NCBI GenBank assembly: GCA_031292515.1
Contig: JARLGZ010000054.1
Coordinates: 186,001-250,000 of the forward strand
Direction of reading: 5' to 3'
Source: Puia sp.
Lineage (GTDB): Bacteria > Bacteroidota > Bacteroidia > Chitinophagales > Chitinophagaceae
DNA: 64,000 nt
Shown here: positions 24,094 through 33,087 of the stretch, in pieces
Layout of the letters: the number at the start of each line of letters is the position of its first letter
How positions within the stretch are numbered: position 1 is the stretch's first letter
Notes under the pieces: generated by a model
The model's input: only the letters and a program-made list of their open reading frames with translations
Database searches by the model: none
What the model was told of the DNA's origin: nothing
Position numbers and translations under genes: made by a program

Positions 24094-26019
24094 TTATTTT
24101 ACCTGCCATTGATTGTCGGCTGGATTGGCGTCCATGAAGATGCCGTTTTTCAGTTCGATGCTCCGCACTCTCTTCCCGCCGGCGGTCTTTACGGGAATAC
24201 TCACCTTTTTTGAGCCTTTGCTCCAGACCCAGGGGGACTGGTGGAAAGATTCCATGCTGCCGTCGGCGTACTGGACTTCGAGGTCGAAGGGCGCGGCCAT
24301 GCCGCCGATATTTTGCACGGAGACGGTATAGCCTCCGGGCGTCCGGGTGGCTTTTTCGATGGCCAGATCGATATAGTTGTTGGAGAAGAACCAGTTGCTC
24401 CAGAACCAGTTCAGGTTCTTGCCGGATGCCTCGTTGATACTATAGAAGAAATCCCAGGGGATAGGGTGCTTTCCATGCCAGCGATTCATAAACGCATGCA
24501 GGGATTTTTTAAACAGGGCATCCCCCAGCATATCTTTTACGGCCAGGTAGCCGAGGGAGGGCTTGCCATAGGCATTGTTGCCGTAAGCCACGCCCCGCAA
24601 CAGGTTGGCAGGGGTGATAATGGGCAGGTCCTCTTCAGTGGAGGGATCATTGATCCATCTTCTGACGCGGAACTCTTTGTAAAACTCCTCCGCCTTCGCC
24701 GCACCCAGGTCTTCCCGGCCGATCAGGAACTCGAATGTCGTAGCCCAGCCTTCATCCATAAAAGGGTAGCGGGCTTCGTTGATACCCATGTAGAAAGGGA
24801 ACCAGCTATGGGCGATCTCATGTTCGGCGACAAACCTCGAAAATTCCGGGTCGTCATTGGTGGCGTCGTTCACCATCATGGGATATTCCATATCCGCATA
24901 TCCCTGTACGATAGTGGTCTTTGGAAAGGGATAGGCGATTCCCGGCCAGTAGCGGGAGAGCCAGTAGAGTGAGTGGACGCCGAACTCGACCATGCGGTGG
25001 AAGTCTTTTGCGGTATCGTTATAGGCGGCCTGTACGGCAGCGCGGCGACCTGTCAGGGTGTCCGCCACGACGCTGGCTCCGTCCCATACATAGTGATCGC
25101 TGATGGCTACCGTCATATCGGAAATCGCATCGGCCTTCCATTGCCAGGTGTTGATGGCATTTTGTGCCGTGACCCGCCGGGTCGCCAGGTCTCCCGCCGT
25201 AGCGATATGAATAATCGGGTCGCCGGTCAGGGATGTCTTCAGCCGGGCCGCATATTCGGGTTGCAGCACCTCGTCAGGATTCTCCAGGGTGCCGGTCGAC
25301 CACACGAGATAGTTCCGCGGTACGGATACGGAAAGTGTATAGTCGTTGAAGTCGTTGTAGAACTCCTGGTAGTTGGTAAAATCCCACCGGTCCCAGCCAT
25401 TATAGTCGTCATATACGGCCACACGGGGATAGGCATACGCCAGGTAATAGGTGGTGCTGTCGATCATCCCTTCGCGTCCGCTATGGGGTGAGATCTCGTA
25501 ATGCCAGTCGAAGCCGAGGCGGACGGAATCGTGGGGCAGGAGGGGCGCATCCAGCGAGGTTTCGGGACTGGTAGCGCCACCGCCGGGATCGGACCAATGC
25601 CTGGGCCTGCCATTTTCTGAATAGGCGTCGACGACGATCCCGGGGTTCAGATCGGATGGATCCGCAGCATCGTAGCGCAGCGCGCCCGGACGATGGATGT
25701 TCAGGATGAACTTGAAGACCAGGGTCTTCAGGGTATCGGGACTGTTATTGACATAGACGATCTGCTCGCTCCCCCGGATCGTCCGGTCCGGAGGGGCCGC
25801 TCGCAGGGAGATCGTATAGCGGCCGGTATTCTGCCAGTATCGGGGACCGGGGTTTCCGTCGGGAGAACGTGTTCCCTTGATAAAGGCATTCCGAATGTTG
25901 CGGGGCGTATATAAAGACTGGGTTTGTGCCGGGGCCTGAGCGTATACGGAGAGAGCCATAACGCTGAAAACGAGGGATAGGGCGCCGAATAAGAGGGGCA
26001 AAAGAGGTCGCGTTTGCAT
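24094..26019 (-). CDS. M1 family zinc metallopeptidase
   Basis: Exported aminopeptidase-like enzyme of 641 aa. The ATG at 26019 (MQTRPLLPLLFGALSLVFSV) gives a signal peptide; a GTG two codons upstream is possible. The N-terminal part is the M1 beta-saddle (RTIRGSEQIVYVNNSPDTLK). The catalytic core has the zinc motif HEIAHSW near residue 400 with the third ligand Glu in MDEGWATTFEF, matching HExxH-(18)-E. The substrate-binding GxMEN motif is replaced by ADMEYPMMV, as in many Bacteroidota members of the family. A C-terminal beta domain follows (GMAAPFDLEVQYADGS). It sits upstream of the aquaporin on the same strand. The substrate is unknown. Confidence 0.9.
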   Translation of the reverse strand: MQTRPLLPLLFGALSLVFSVMALSVYAQAPAQTQSLYTPRNIRNAFIKGTRSPDGNPGPRYWQNTGRYTISLRAAPPDRTIRGSEQIVYVNNSPDTLKTLVFKFILNIHRPGALRYDAADPSDLNPGIVVDAYSENGRPRHWSDPGGGATSPETSLDAPLLPHDSVRLGFDWHYEISPHSGREGMIDSTTYYLAYAYPRVAVYDDYNGWDRWDFTNYQEFYNDFNDYTLSVSVPRNYLVWSTGTLENPDEVLQPEYAARLKTSLTGDPIIHIATAGDLATRRVTAQNAINTWQWKADAISDMTVAISDHYVWDGASVVADTLTGRRAAVQAAYNDTAKDFHRMVEFGVHSLYWLSRYWPGIAYPFPKTTIVQGYADMEYPMMVNDATNDDPEFSRFVAEHEIAHSWFPFYMGINEARYPFMDEGWATTFEFLIGREDLGAAKAEEFYKEFRVRRWINDPSTEEDLPIITPANLLRGVAYGNNAYGKPSLGYLAVKDMLGDALFKKSLHAFMNRWHGKHPIPWDFFYSINEASGKNLNWFWSNWFFSNNYIDLAIEKATRTPGGYTVSVQNIGGMAAPFDLEVQYADGSMESFHQSPWVWSKGSKKVSIPVKTAGGKRVRSIELKNGIFMDANPADNQWQVK

Positions 26020-26167
26020 AACCACGAATTTATCGATTTATTGGGTTCCGGCAAAGATTGCATGGGACAACCGGGCTTCCTTCGTCTATTTAGAAGGTCG
26101 TTGGTCGAATGAGTTGAAATCGCCGGGGACATCCGCCCTACCTTCAGGTCTCATAAAAAAACCGGCA

Positions 26168-27034
26168 ATGAGATCCCTTTTTCACCCTTTGAGTTTGACG
26201 ATAGTTTTGTTCATGTTTGGCTGCTCGAAAACCAATAACGGCGGTAGTGGCGGAACGGGTGGTACCGGCGGCACAAAAGCCAACTACGCCTTCGCCAATA
26301 CGGAATACAACGGAATTTCCACCCAGGTCTCGGAATATTATCAAAAGCCCATCGCGATTCATTTTAACGCCGACAGCACCGTCAGCGCCTTTTCCTGCTT
26401 TGGCTGGTCATTGAACGGAGCGTTGGTTTTACATGACAGTATCCACGGTAAAATAACGACCGTAGGCACGGATGGCAGCGGCGGAACGACAATTTCCGTC
26501 ACCTTCGACGGCACCGGAGACCAACAGCTGATGACCATCTCCGCGGACAAGTCGGGTCTCTCCGGTGGATCTATCTCAGGTTCACCCGCGCCGGGAGCCG
26601 TCCAATTCCAGTTCGCGGGGCTGAAATTATTCCCCGCTACCCCGGTTTCGATAGCCGGCAGTTGGAGCACGACCTCCGTCAACATCGGGGGCGGCTTTGT
26701 GGATTATTATTATCCCGACGTCGCAACCTTTGCTTTCTTCACGGACAGCACGACGAGTTATGACCGTAACGGCCTGGCCTACCCCAACGGCCCCGGGACG
26801 ACGCCCCTAAAAGCCAAATATTGGCAGGTTGGTTCAAGAGTCTATTTCTATGGGTTGAATGAGAACTACGCCCGCCTGATACCCTATTTTGGCGTGCTGT
26901 CAGCCGATGGAAAGACCATGTACGTCGATACCCAGGACTTCAGCGCTGCTCGCCTGCCTGTCCCGTTCCAGACTAACGACGAATATGGTCCCGCCGATGT
27001 CACCCCGTCCATTGAAAAGCAAAATGAACCTTGA
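26168..27034 (+). CDS. Hypothetical lipoprotein with Gly-rich linker
   Basis: A 288-aa secreted lipoprotein. The ATG at 26168 starts a lipoprotein signal (MRSLFHPLSLTIVLFMFGC). A Gly/Thr linker (GGSGGTGGTGGTK) coded by a short repeat separates the lipid anchor from the folded part. Two similar beta-rich halves seem present (about 40-170 and 175-285), with repeated patterns of hydration-type strands. No family is recognised. The 3' end abuts a truncated PIN-domain fragment on the other strand, so a rearrangement joined the two. Confidence 0.6.
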   Translation: MRSLFHPLSLTIVLFMFGCSKTNNGGSGGTGGTGGTKANYAFANTEYNGISTQVSEYYQKPIAIHFNADSTVSAFSCFGWSLNGALVLHDSIHGKITTVGTDGSGGTTISVTFDGTGDQQLMTISADKSGLSGGSISGSPAPGAVQFQFAGLKLFPATPVSIAGSWSTTSVNIGGGFVDYYYPDVATFAFFTDSTTSYDRNGLAYPNGPGTTPLKAKYWQVGSRVYFYGLNENYARLIPYFGVLSADGKTMYVDTQDFSAARLPVPFQTNDEYGPADVTPSIEKQNEP

Positions 27035-27387
27035 GGATTTTTATTGTTCGTTATAAGTAGGAGATCATTTGCGATTGCAATGCCTGCGATTAAAGTATCC
27101 GTGTGGCCAATCTCCCGGCCTTTCTTGCGCAGATCAGCATGAATTTCTGCTGCAATTTTTGCCGTTCGCATGGTCATTGGGATAACCTTGTTCAACTCGA
27201 CAAAATCAGTAAACTTCTTTAATTGTTTTTTTGCGTCCTTGTAAAGAAGGCCGTATTCTTCCAGCCTGTTAACAGGAATATCTTTGAGTTCTTTTAATAC
27301 GGTGTTGTACGTTAACATTATACGATTCGGATTTGGATAACGATAATAAAAAATATCATTGACTGAATGGAAATTACGCATGCGCAA
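27035..27387 (-). pseudogene. Truncated VapC-like PIN-domain toxin remnant
   Basis: The translated stretch contains the second half of a PIN domain: RTAKIAAEIHADLRKKGREIGHTDTLIAGIAIANDLLLITNN, including the D-x-LIAG-IA core with an acidic residue and the TNN motif typical of VapC. The N-terminal strand with the first catalytic Asp (usually LDTNI-like) is missing, and after TNN the homology stops where the converging lipoprotein gene begins. No VapB antitoxin is adjacent. It is best read as a decayed toxin gene. The frame itself stays open to 26884 inside the lipoprotein gene. Confidence 0.6.
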
Positions 27388-27462
27388 TCACGACGCGGCC
27401 TGCGTTAGAGGATGGGTAATCCATCTTTCCTGTGATCCCCCGGGGACTTGCCGCCTGGTCAC

Positions 27463-28728
27463 TTACATAAAAACCAGGCTTATGTGGATTCCTTTACTCA
27501 ACTCCTCCTGGCTGATTTTTTGTCTGTGATCCCGGCGGAATTTTCCCCACTGCCGCTCTGCAAAAGCGAGGTATTGCTGCCAGTCATATAGGGTGACACC
27601 ATGTTTACCGGCCCTGATATGATAGCGGATGGTCTGGCCGACGGGCTGATGCAGCGGGGGGAAGCTATCTGTTCCGATCCCCGGTTTGCCGAAGAGGGCA
27701 TATACTTCACCGGCCCCGACGGCGCTCGTGAATTCTCCTTTCGGGTCCGACCACCGGTCTTCTTCGGCGCTGGCGACATAGAGGGGGCGTGGCGCCTGGA
27801 GGGCCAGCAACTCGTGCTGGTCTACCGGCAGGGAGTCGGCGTGATCGTTATATTTCTTATAGCCCGGTGTGAACCACCAGGGAAAGCGTTCATTCAGGTT
27901 CCGTATTGTCTCTCCGTAGATCCTCCGGGATAGCGCGGCCCCGCCTTCTCCCGATTCGTTGGAGATGACGATGCTAAAGCGGCGGTCGGAAGCGCCGGCC
28001 CAAAGCGCGGCTTTCCCCAGCCGGGAATGCCCCATCAGGGCGACCCGGTGCGCATCGACGGCCGGATCCTTTTCGAGATAGTCCATGATGCGGCTCAGCC
28101 CCCAGGCCCAGGCTCCCAATGCACTCCATTCCTCCGGTTTGATCGCCAGCATCTTTTGCAAGCGGCCCCGTATACCCGTCTTCCAACCTTCAGCGTTGTC
28201 GGGCTCGACATCTTCATACCAGGCGGTTGCCAGGCCGATGCCCTGTGACAGGATCTCCCGGACGGGCCAGCTCTCATCCTTGCCAACCTTCGCATTCCCC
28301 TGGAAATTATAACCGAGGAAGACGGGAACAGGGCCCGAAGCGTTTGCGGGCAGGAATAGGAGCAGATCGATAAAAGCAGCGTCCGTCGCGGTATCCTTCG
28401 GGTCATCGCCGAACCGGATCCTCACCACCTTGCGGAGGATCGACGTGTCTACCGGCCATTTCCCGGATTCCATCGTCGTCCAGTGCAGGCTGATTTTCCG
28501 GGTGGGATACCGTCCATAGACGTTTTCCTCAAAAAGACGATAGAGCGCGGGCCTCTGTATTTTCTCCCATTGCCGAACCGTCCTGACCTTCCGGCCATCT
28601 GCCATGAGCAACGGGTCGGGAAGCCGGTAGGGGGGCACCTTGCTCTCGTCAAAGTTCGTCCCGGCCGGAGGCTGCGGGAAGGAAGTTGCAGACATGGCCA
28701 GCAGGCATGGAAGAATCCGGAAACGCAT
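27463..28728 (-). CDS. CE15-like glucuronoyl esterase / alpha-beta hydrolase
   Basis: Exported esterase of about 421 aa, expected to cleave ester links between glucuronic acid residues and alcohols, as CE15 enzymes do in lignocellulose. The ATG at 28728 (MRFRILPCLLAMSATSF) gives the signal peptide; in-frame ATGs at 28743 and 28761 are alternatives. CE15 motifs: PVFLGYNFQGN (oxyanion region), GHSRLGKAALWAGASD (nucleophile Ser near 233, with the Arg of the oxyanion hole), ISNESGEGGAALSRR (Glu near 258), and KHGVTLYDWQQY (His near 376). It is the last gene of the minus-strand carbohydrate group (FGE, SusD remnant, sulfatase, GH29, this gene). Confidence 0.8.
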   Translation of the reverse strand: MRFRILPCLLAMSATSFPQPPAGTNFDESKVPPYRLPDPLLMADGRKVRTVRQWEKIQRPALYRLFEENVYGRYPTRKISLHWTTMESGKWPVDTSILRKVVRIRFGDDPKDTATDAAFIDLLLFLPANASGPVPVFLGYNFQGNAKVGKDESWPVREILSQGIGLATAWYEDVEPDNAEGWKTGIRGRLQKMLAIKPEEWSALGAWAWGLSRIMDYLEKDPAVDAHRVALMGHSRLGKAALWAGASDRRFSIVISNESGEGGAALSRRIYGETIRNLNERFPWWFTPGYKKYNDHADSLPVDQHELLALQAPRPLYVASAEEDRWSDPKGEFTSAVGAGEVYALFGKPGIGTDSFPPLHQPVGQTIRYHIRAGKHGVTLYDWQQYLAFAERQWGKFRRDHRQKISQEELSKGIHISLVFM

Positions 28729-28861
28729 CAATAAAGAACGCATCGTCGAAGAACATCTCATTGGCGTGTCGTTTTTGATCTTTCAAACAGCCGTCATCAT
28801 TACCCCGGGGGCCTGATCTTTGCTCCGCGACCAACCGCCCCTGCTGGCCCATTGGGCGAAG

Positions 28862-30316
28862 TCAATCCTTCTCCACCAGTTCGTCGTCTATCTTATAGAC
28901 ATCCACGTCGCCCAGCAAGGGGATCGCCTTCGAATCCGTAATACGGATGCGGATCGCGGAGACCAGTTGTTTGGGGAAGGTCAGGATACGCTTGTGCCCG
29001 ATCGTCGTGGCGTCCAGCGTATAGGTGGTGTTGCCGTTTTCGCCGATCGTTTCGATCGTGACGCCTTTTACGCGTTGTCCCATCCGGATCGGCTCCTTCA
29101 GCACCACGCAATTCACGATCTCGGGGTGGCGTAACTTGATTTCGATAGCGTTCTTCTTATAGTCCGGTCCCAGGGAGATATAAGTCTCCGCGTCGTTGTC
29201 GGAGAGGTTTTTGGTGTTCGACGGGAGTGCCGTGCTGATGACCGTTCCCGGTTTCTTCGCAAAGGAGTAGGCGAAACTCTTGTCTCGCAGCTCCTTGAAG
29301 CCCATGAGGGCGGTGGAATCGAAAGAGGTGAAATGTCCCGTCCTGTCCGGAGGGACATTCAGCAGAAGACAGGAATTCCTTCCGACCGATTTCAGGTAGA
29401 GCTGGAAAAGTTGTTCGGGTGTCTTGACCTTATCGTCCTCCTCCTGGTGGTAGAACCAGCCCGGACGGATGCTGACATCGCTTTCGGCAGGCAGCCAGAC
29501 GCGGCCGTTCTCATTACCGCGGTTAAGCGTATCCGTGGGGGGCGCCCCGGCTCCCGGCTGAAATCCCGCCGTATCCAGCAGAGCCCAGTTCGTCTTGCCC
29601 GCGATCCCGCTCTCGTTGCCTACCCAGTGGATATCCGGCCCGATATCGCTGAAGACGACGGTAAACGGTGCGATGGTCCGGAGTGTGGCCTTGAAGCGCG
29701 TCCAGTCATAGACCATTTTCTTGCCATCGGGACCCTCCCCGTTGGCGCCATCCCACCAGAATTCGAAGAAGGGGCCATAGCGCGCGACGACTTCCTTCAT
29801 CATATTGATAAATACCTCGTTGTATCCCGGCGTGCCGTATTTAGGGTGATTCCGGTCCCAGGGAGAGAGATAGATCCCCATCTTCAGCCCGAATTCCCGG
29901 CATGCTTTGCTCAATTCCCTGAGTACATCGCCTTTGCCATCCTTCCATTTGCTCCTGGCCACCGTATGGTCCGAAAACTTACTGGGCCAGAGACAGAAGC
30001 CGTCATGGTGTTTGGCGGTGATGATGATGCCCTTTGCACCCGCCGCCTTTGCGATCCGGCACCATTGCCGGCAATCCAGGTCGGTCGGGTTGAAGACTTC
30101 TTCCTGCTCGGTGCCTTTCCCCCATTCGAGGTTGGTAAAGGTATTGGGACCGAAATGGGCGAACAGGTAGAATTCCATGTCATGCCATTCGGCCTGTTTG
30201 ACCGAGGGCAGGGGAGGGAGGGGCTTCACGTTGCCCTGGGACCTGGCGTTGACGGCGGCTGCAAGGAGCCCCGCAGAGAGAAGCAGGAATGCAAAAGGAC
30301 GGGTGGGTATCTTCAT
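28862..30316 (-). CDS. GH29 alpha-L-fucosidase
   Basis: Exported enzyme removing terminal alpha-linked fucose. The ATG at 30316 (MKIPTRPFAFLLLSAGLLAAAV) starts the signal peptide; the frame reaches an ATG at 30352. The 484-aa product shows GH29 hallmarks: EFYLFAHFGPNTFTNLEWG, ITAKHHDGFCLWPSKF, KMGIYLSPWDRNHPKYG, and FEFWWDGANGEG, with the nucleophile Asp near residue 187. The absence of a conserved acid/base at the subfamily-A position and the overall length fit GH29-B, which prefers branched alpha-1,3/1,4-fucosides, but that is tentative. The C-terminal domain is F5/8-type, beta-rich (DNDAETYISLGPD). It lies between the sulfatase and the CE15-like esterase. Confidence 0.93.
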   Translation of the reverse strand: MKIPTRPFAFLLLSAGLLAAAVNARSQGNVKPLPPLPSVKQAEWHDMEFYLFAHFGPNTFTNLEWGKGTEQEEVFNPTDLDCRQWCRIAKAAGAKGIIITAKHHDGFCLWPSKFSDHTVARSKWKDGKGDVLRELSKACREFGLKMGIYLSPWDRNHPKYGTPGYNEVFINMMKEVVARYGPFFEFWWDGANGEGPDGKKMVYDWTRFKATLRTIAPFTVVFSDIGPDIHWVGNESGIAGKTNWALLDTAGFQPGAGAPPTDTLNRGNENGRVWLPAESDVSIRPGWFYHQEEDDKVKTPEQLFQLYLKSVGRNSCLLLNVPPDRTGHFTSFDSTALMGFKELRDKSFAYSFAKKPGTVISTALPSNTKNLSDNDAETYISLGPDYKKNAIEIKLRHPEIVNCVVLKEPIRMGQRVKGVTIETIGENGNTTYTLDATTIGHKRILTFPKQLVSAIRIRITDSKAIPLLGDVDVYKIDDELVEKD

Positions 30317-30406
30317 CGTCTTGTTATTTTTCTTTTTTATTTGCTGGAACATGTTGGCTGCGTATTCGAATCCGGCGTTCGAAAATAAGCCGATTGGCGT
30401 AAAAAA

Positions 30407-31903
30407 TCACGGATTTATTTTTGACCTTTCTTCGTCGGTGAGCTTCCGTGGATACCCCCATCCCGGTTTCCCGAGGTCGCAGAAATCCTGGTAGTCTTTC
30501 ATATCCTTTGTCAGCAGGCGGCTTAGTTCCCGCACTTTGGACGCATATTTTGCCTGCCCGGAAAGATCATTCAGTTCGTACGGATCTTCCGTAAGGTTGA
30601 ACAGTTGTACCCGGCTATCCCCATGCACATTGTACCGGATCAGCTTGTAGCCCCCTTTTTTGACGCCGCGCTGCAGGTTGGAATAGGCGAAGAACAGGTG
30701 ATCCCTCTCTTTCGAGGGCCTGCCGTGGACCCTTTTGGCCAGCGAGAGCCCTTCCAGCCCTGCCGGAATTCCGTATCCGGCCAGTTCGCAGAGGGTCGGG
30801 AACAGGTCGAACAGGTAGCAATAACCGCTATCCTCGATGCCGGCAGGGATCCCCGGACCCGCGATCACGAGCGGAACGCGGATGCTGTGATCATAGAGGT
30901 TCTGCTTGCCCAGCAACCCGTGCTGTCCTACGGCGAGCCCGTTGTCGCTCGCGAAGACGATGATCGTGTTGTCTGCCTGCCCGTTCTTTTCGAGTTCATC
31001 GAGGACCCGGCCGATCTCATGATCGACTTCGCTGACCATGGCGTAATAGGCGGCGATTTGCCCCTGCACAGCTTCTTTGGTCCGGGGATGCGGCAGCAAC
31101 TCTTCGTCACGGATCGTCAGTTCGCCGTTGTCGAATGGATGATCGGGTTTGTAATTCGGGGGGAGCTGTATTTGCGCGGAATCGTAGAGGTCACGGAATT
31201 CCTTCGGGGCATGGCGTGGGTCATGCGGAGCCGTAAAGGCCACGTATGCGAAAAATGGATGACCGGCATTTTTTTGTTCCGCGAGCTTTTGTTCGTCGAG
31301 GAATTGGATGGCGGCATCCGCATAATAGATAGAGGAGAAATGGCTGCCGCTGAAGCCTCCCTTATAGGAGCCGCTGGAATCATAATGATGGAGAAAAGGT
31401 TTCCAGTGCCCGCCGGTTTCCGGCGGATGCATGCCGCCGAAGAAGATATTTTCTCCTTCCCCAAAGCCACGGTTGAAGGCCGCGGGTCCGTTGTGCCATT
31501 TCCCGGTTTCAAAAGGAATATAACCTTGCTGCCGGAAGTATTCCGGCAGTATGATATCGCTTGCGGGGATATACTGCCCGTCGAGATGCTGGTGGAAGAG
31601 GCTCTTGCCCGTCATCAGCATCGCCCGGCTGGGTGCGCAGATGGCTCCCTGCAGGCCCCCCATGATATGGTTTTGGGTAAAGGTCACCCCCATTTTCATG
31701 ATTCTGTCCATGTTCGGGCTCAGCACTTTTTCCCGTCCCAGCGCGCCGATCACGCTGAACCGCTGGTCGTCCGTCAGGAGGATCAGGATATTGGGATGTT
31801 TGCCGGGGGGCGGGGCAGGGGGGGCGGACGATGCCGGCGCGCAGGCGCAAAATAGCATGATCAGCGATGAGAAGGCCGCCGCTGCAAGGATTTTATGGTT
31901 CAT
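30407..31903 (-). CDS. Type I sulfatase (Cys-type, formylglycine enzyme)
   Basis: Exported sulfatase of 498 aa, expected to remove sulfate esters from glycans. The N-terminus (MNHKILAAAAFSSLIMLFCAC) is a secretion signal, perhaps lipoprotein type. Metal site: ILLTDDQR. The sulfatase signature CAPSRAMLMTGK starts at Cys89, which is converted to formylglycine. Later motifs are KWHNGP, FTAPHDPRHAP, FASDNGLAVGQHGLLGKQNLYDHSIRVPL and TEDPYELNDLS at the end. It is one gene away from an FGE-type activating enzyme that has both catalytic cysteines, which explains maturation. It is near GH29, so a fucosylated sulfated substrate is plausible. The S1 subfamily cannot be given from inspection. Confidence 0.93.
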   Translation of the reverse strand: MNHKILAAAAFSSLIMLFCACAPASSAPPAPPPGKHPNILILLTDDQRFSVIGALGREKVLSPNMDRIMKMGVTFTQNHIMGGLQGAICAPSRAMLMTGKSLFHQHLDGQYIPASDIILPEYFRQQGYIPFETGKWHNGPAAFNRGFGEGENIFFGGMHPPETGGHWKPFLHHYDSSGSYKGGFSGSHFSSIYYADAAIQFLDEQKLAEQKNAGHPFFAYVAFTAPHDPRHAPKEFRDLYDSAQIQLPPNYKPDHPFDNGELTIRDEELLPHPRTKEAVQGQIAAYYAMVSEVDHEIGRVLDELEKNGQADNTIIVFASDNGLAVGQHGLLGKQNLYDHSIRVPLVIAGPGIPAGIEDSGYCYLFDLFPTLCELAGYGIPAGLEGLSLAKRVHGRPSKERDHLFFAYSNLQRGVKKGGYKLIRYNVHGDSRVQLFNLTEDPYELNDLSGQAKYASKVRELSRLLTKDMKDYQDFCDLGKPGWGYPRKLTDEERSKINP

Positions 31904-32063
31904 TGTTATATTTTTTTATGACCGGACGGACCAAAAGGTCCGCCCGGTCTTGTAATTTCCGCAGCGCAGGGACAATCTCCGTGCCGGTTCGCACACTGCA
32001 AATTGTCACTTACGCTCCATTGTTTATAATGTTTTTTTCGCCAAAAGTTCAACTATATTATCC

Positions 32064-32942
32064 TTACCAGCCCGGATTTTGTTTTACGTTCTTGTTTAAG
32101 GTCAGCTCGTCCTGGGGAAGAGGCAGAAGATAATCCCGGTGGATATCGAATTTGAAACCGGTCAGCAGGTTGGTGGTCTTTTGGTAGGGGTCTATATATC
32201 CGGCGGCATTTATATAGATGTTATTCCCAACCGTGAGATCCGAAAACAAGGTAGCCCATTGTATCCATTTCGCTCCTACCGGCTTTGTCCCGACGATCAA
32301 CTTATCGGCCGCCGCCCAACGGAAAATATCATCCAGGCGGAATCCCTCTACCGCCAGCTCTACCCGGCGTTCGCGTCTTATCTCGTTGATGAGCGGAGGG
32401 AGATTGGGGAATAGCCAACCGGGATCGGTGACGATATTGCTCATGTTTAGCGCCGGCATGCCGACTCGCGCACGGAGCAGGTTGATCGATGCGTCGATAT
32501 CCGCCTGGCTGATCGTGCCCAGCTCCGCCTTCGCCTCCGCGAAAATCAGCAACAGCTCGGCATATCTCATCAGGATGAGCCCCTGCGTCCCCTGCTGCGG
32601 GATTTGCTGGGTGTAGTCGGTCGTATGTCCTTTGTAAATTTCATAGCCTGTGATGGACTGGGTTTCTCCGCTGGCATCCAGCGTCGGTTTGTAGAAGGTG
32701 TCCGGGGCGGCTCCGCCGGGTTTATTGTTCGTGATGACATCGCCGGGCGTATAAATGGTCTGGCTGAGCCGGGGATCCCGATTCCGTACCACGGTGGCCA
32801 GCGAATCGTCCCCCGCATAGAGCGGGCTAACGGAGATGGGTAGTCCGTCAGAACACAGGTAGTCATCTACCAGGCTCTTTGTGATGCCGCGCGCTGCGCC
32901 CGAAGACGAATACCTGGGCCAGTCGTTCGCTGCAGCAGCGCT
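32064..32942 (-). pseudogene. SusD/RagB family protein, 5'-truncated remnant
   Basis: Only the C-terminal half of a SusD-like glycan-binding lipoprotein is encoded. From 32930 the frame reads ANDWPRYSSSG, then DDYLCSDGLPIS, LMRYAELLLIFAEAKAELG, INEIRRERRVELAVEGFRLDD and ends NVKQNPGW, all typical SusD. There is a TGA in frame at 32943-32945 and no ATG; a GTG at 32792 would give 242 aa. The signal peptide, lipobox and N-terminal TPR half are missing. A different frame upstream starts at 32971 (MAGKMKQLDEALLQ) and does not join. No SusC lies nearby. It sits between FGE and sulfatase genes. Confidence 0.8.
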
Positions 32943-33025
32943 TCATCCAATTGTTTCATTTTGCCGGCCATCGGGTGTGTTGTGATTTAAATATAGTCAA
33001 AAATCAGGAAATGCAAAGCCGCTAT

Positions 33026-33050
33026 TTAGTCTACTGTTTTAATAGACAAA
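33026..33050. promoter_or_regulatory. Operator-like repeat, TTAGTCTA-N9-TAGACAAA
   Basis: An 8-bp half-site and a 7/8 matching reverse half-site flank a 9-nt spacer (ctgttttaa). It matches the core of the repeat at 15480-15504 in sequence and spacing. It lies just after the FGE gene and upstream of the SusD remnant, so the promoter of the former SusD/sulfatase unit may be here. Confidence 0.5.
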
Positions 33051-33087
33051 TGTAAGCCCCCTGATTTAGAAAACCAATTTTGTTGTT

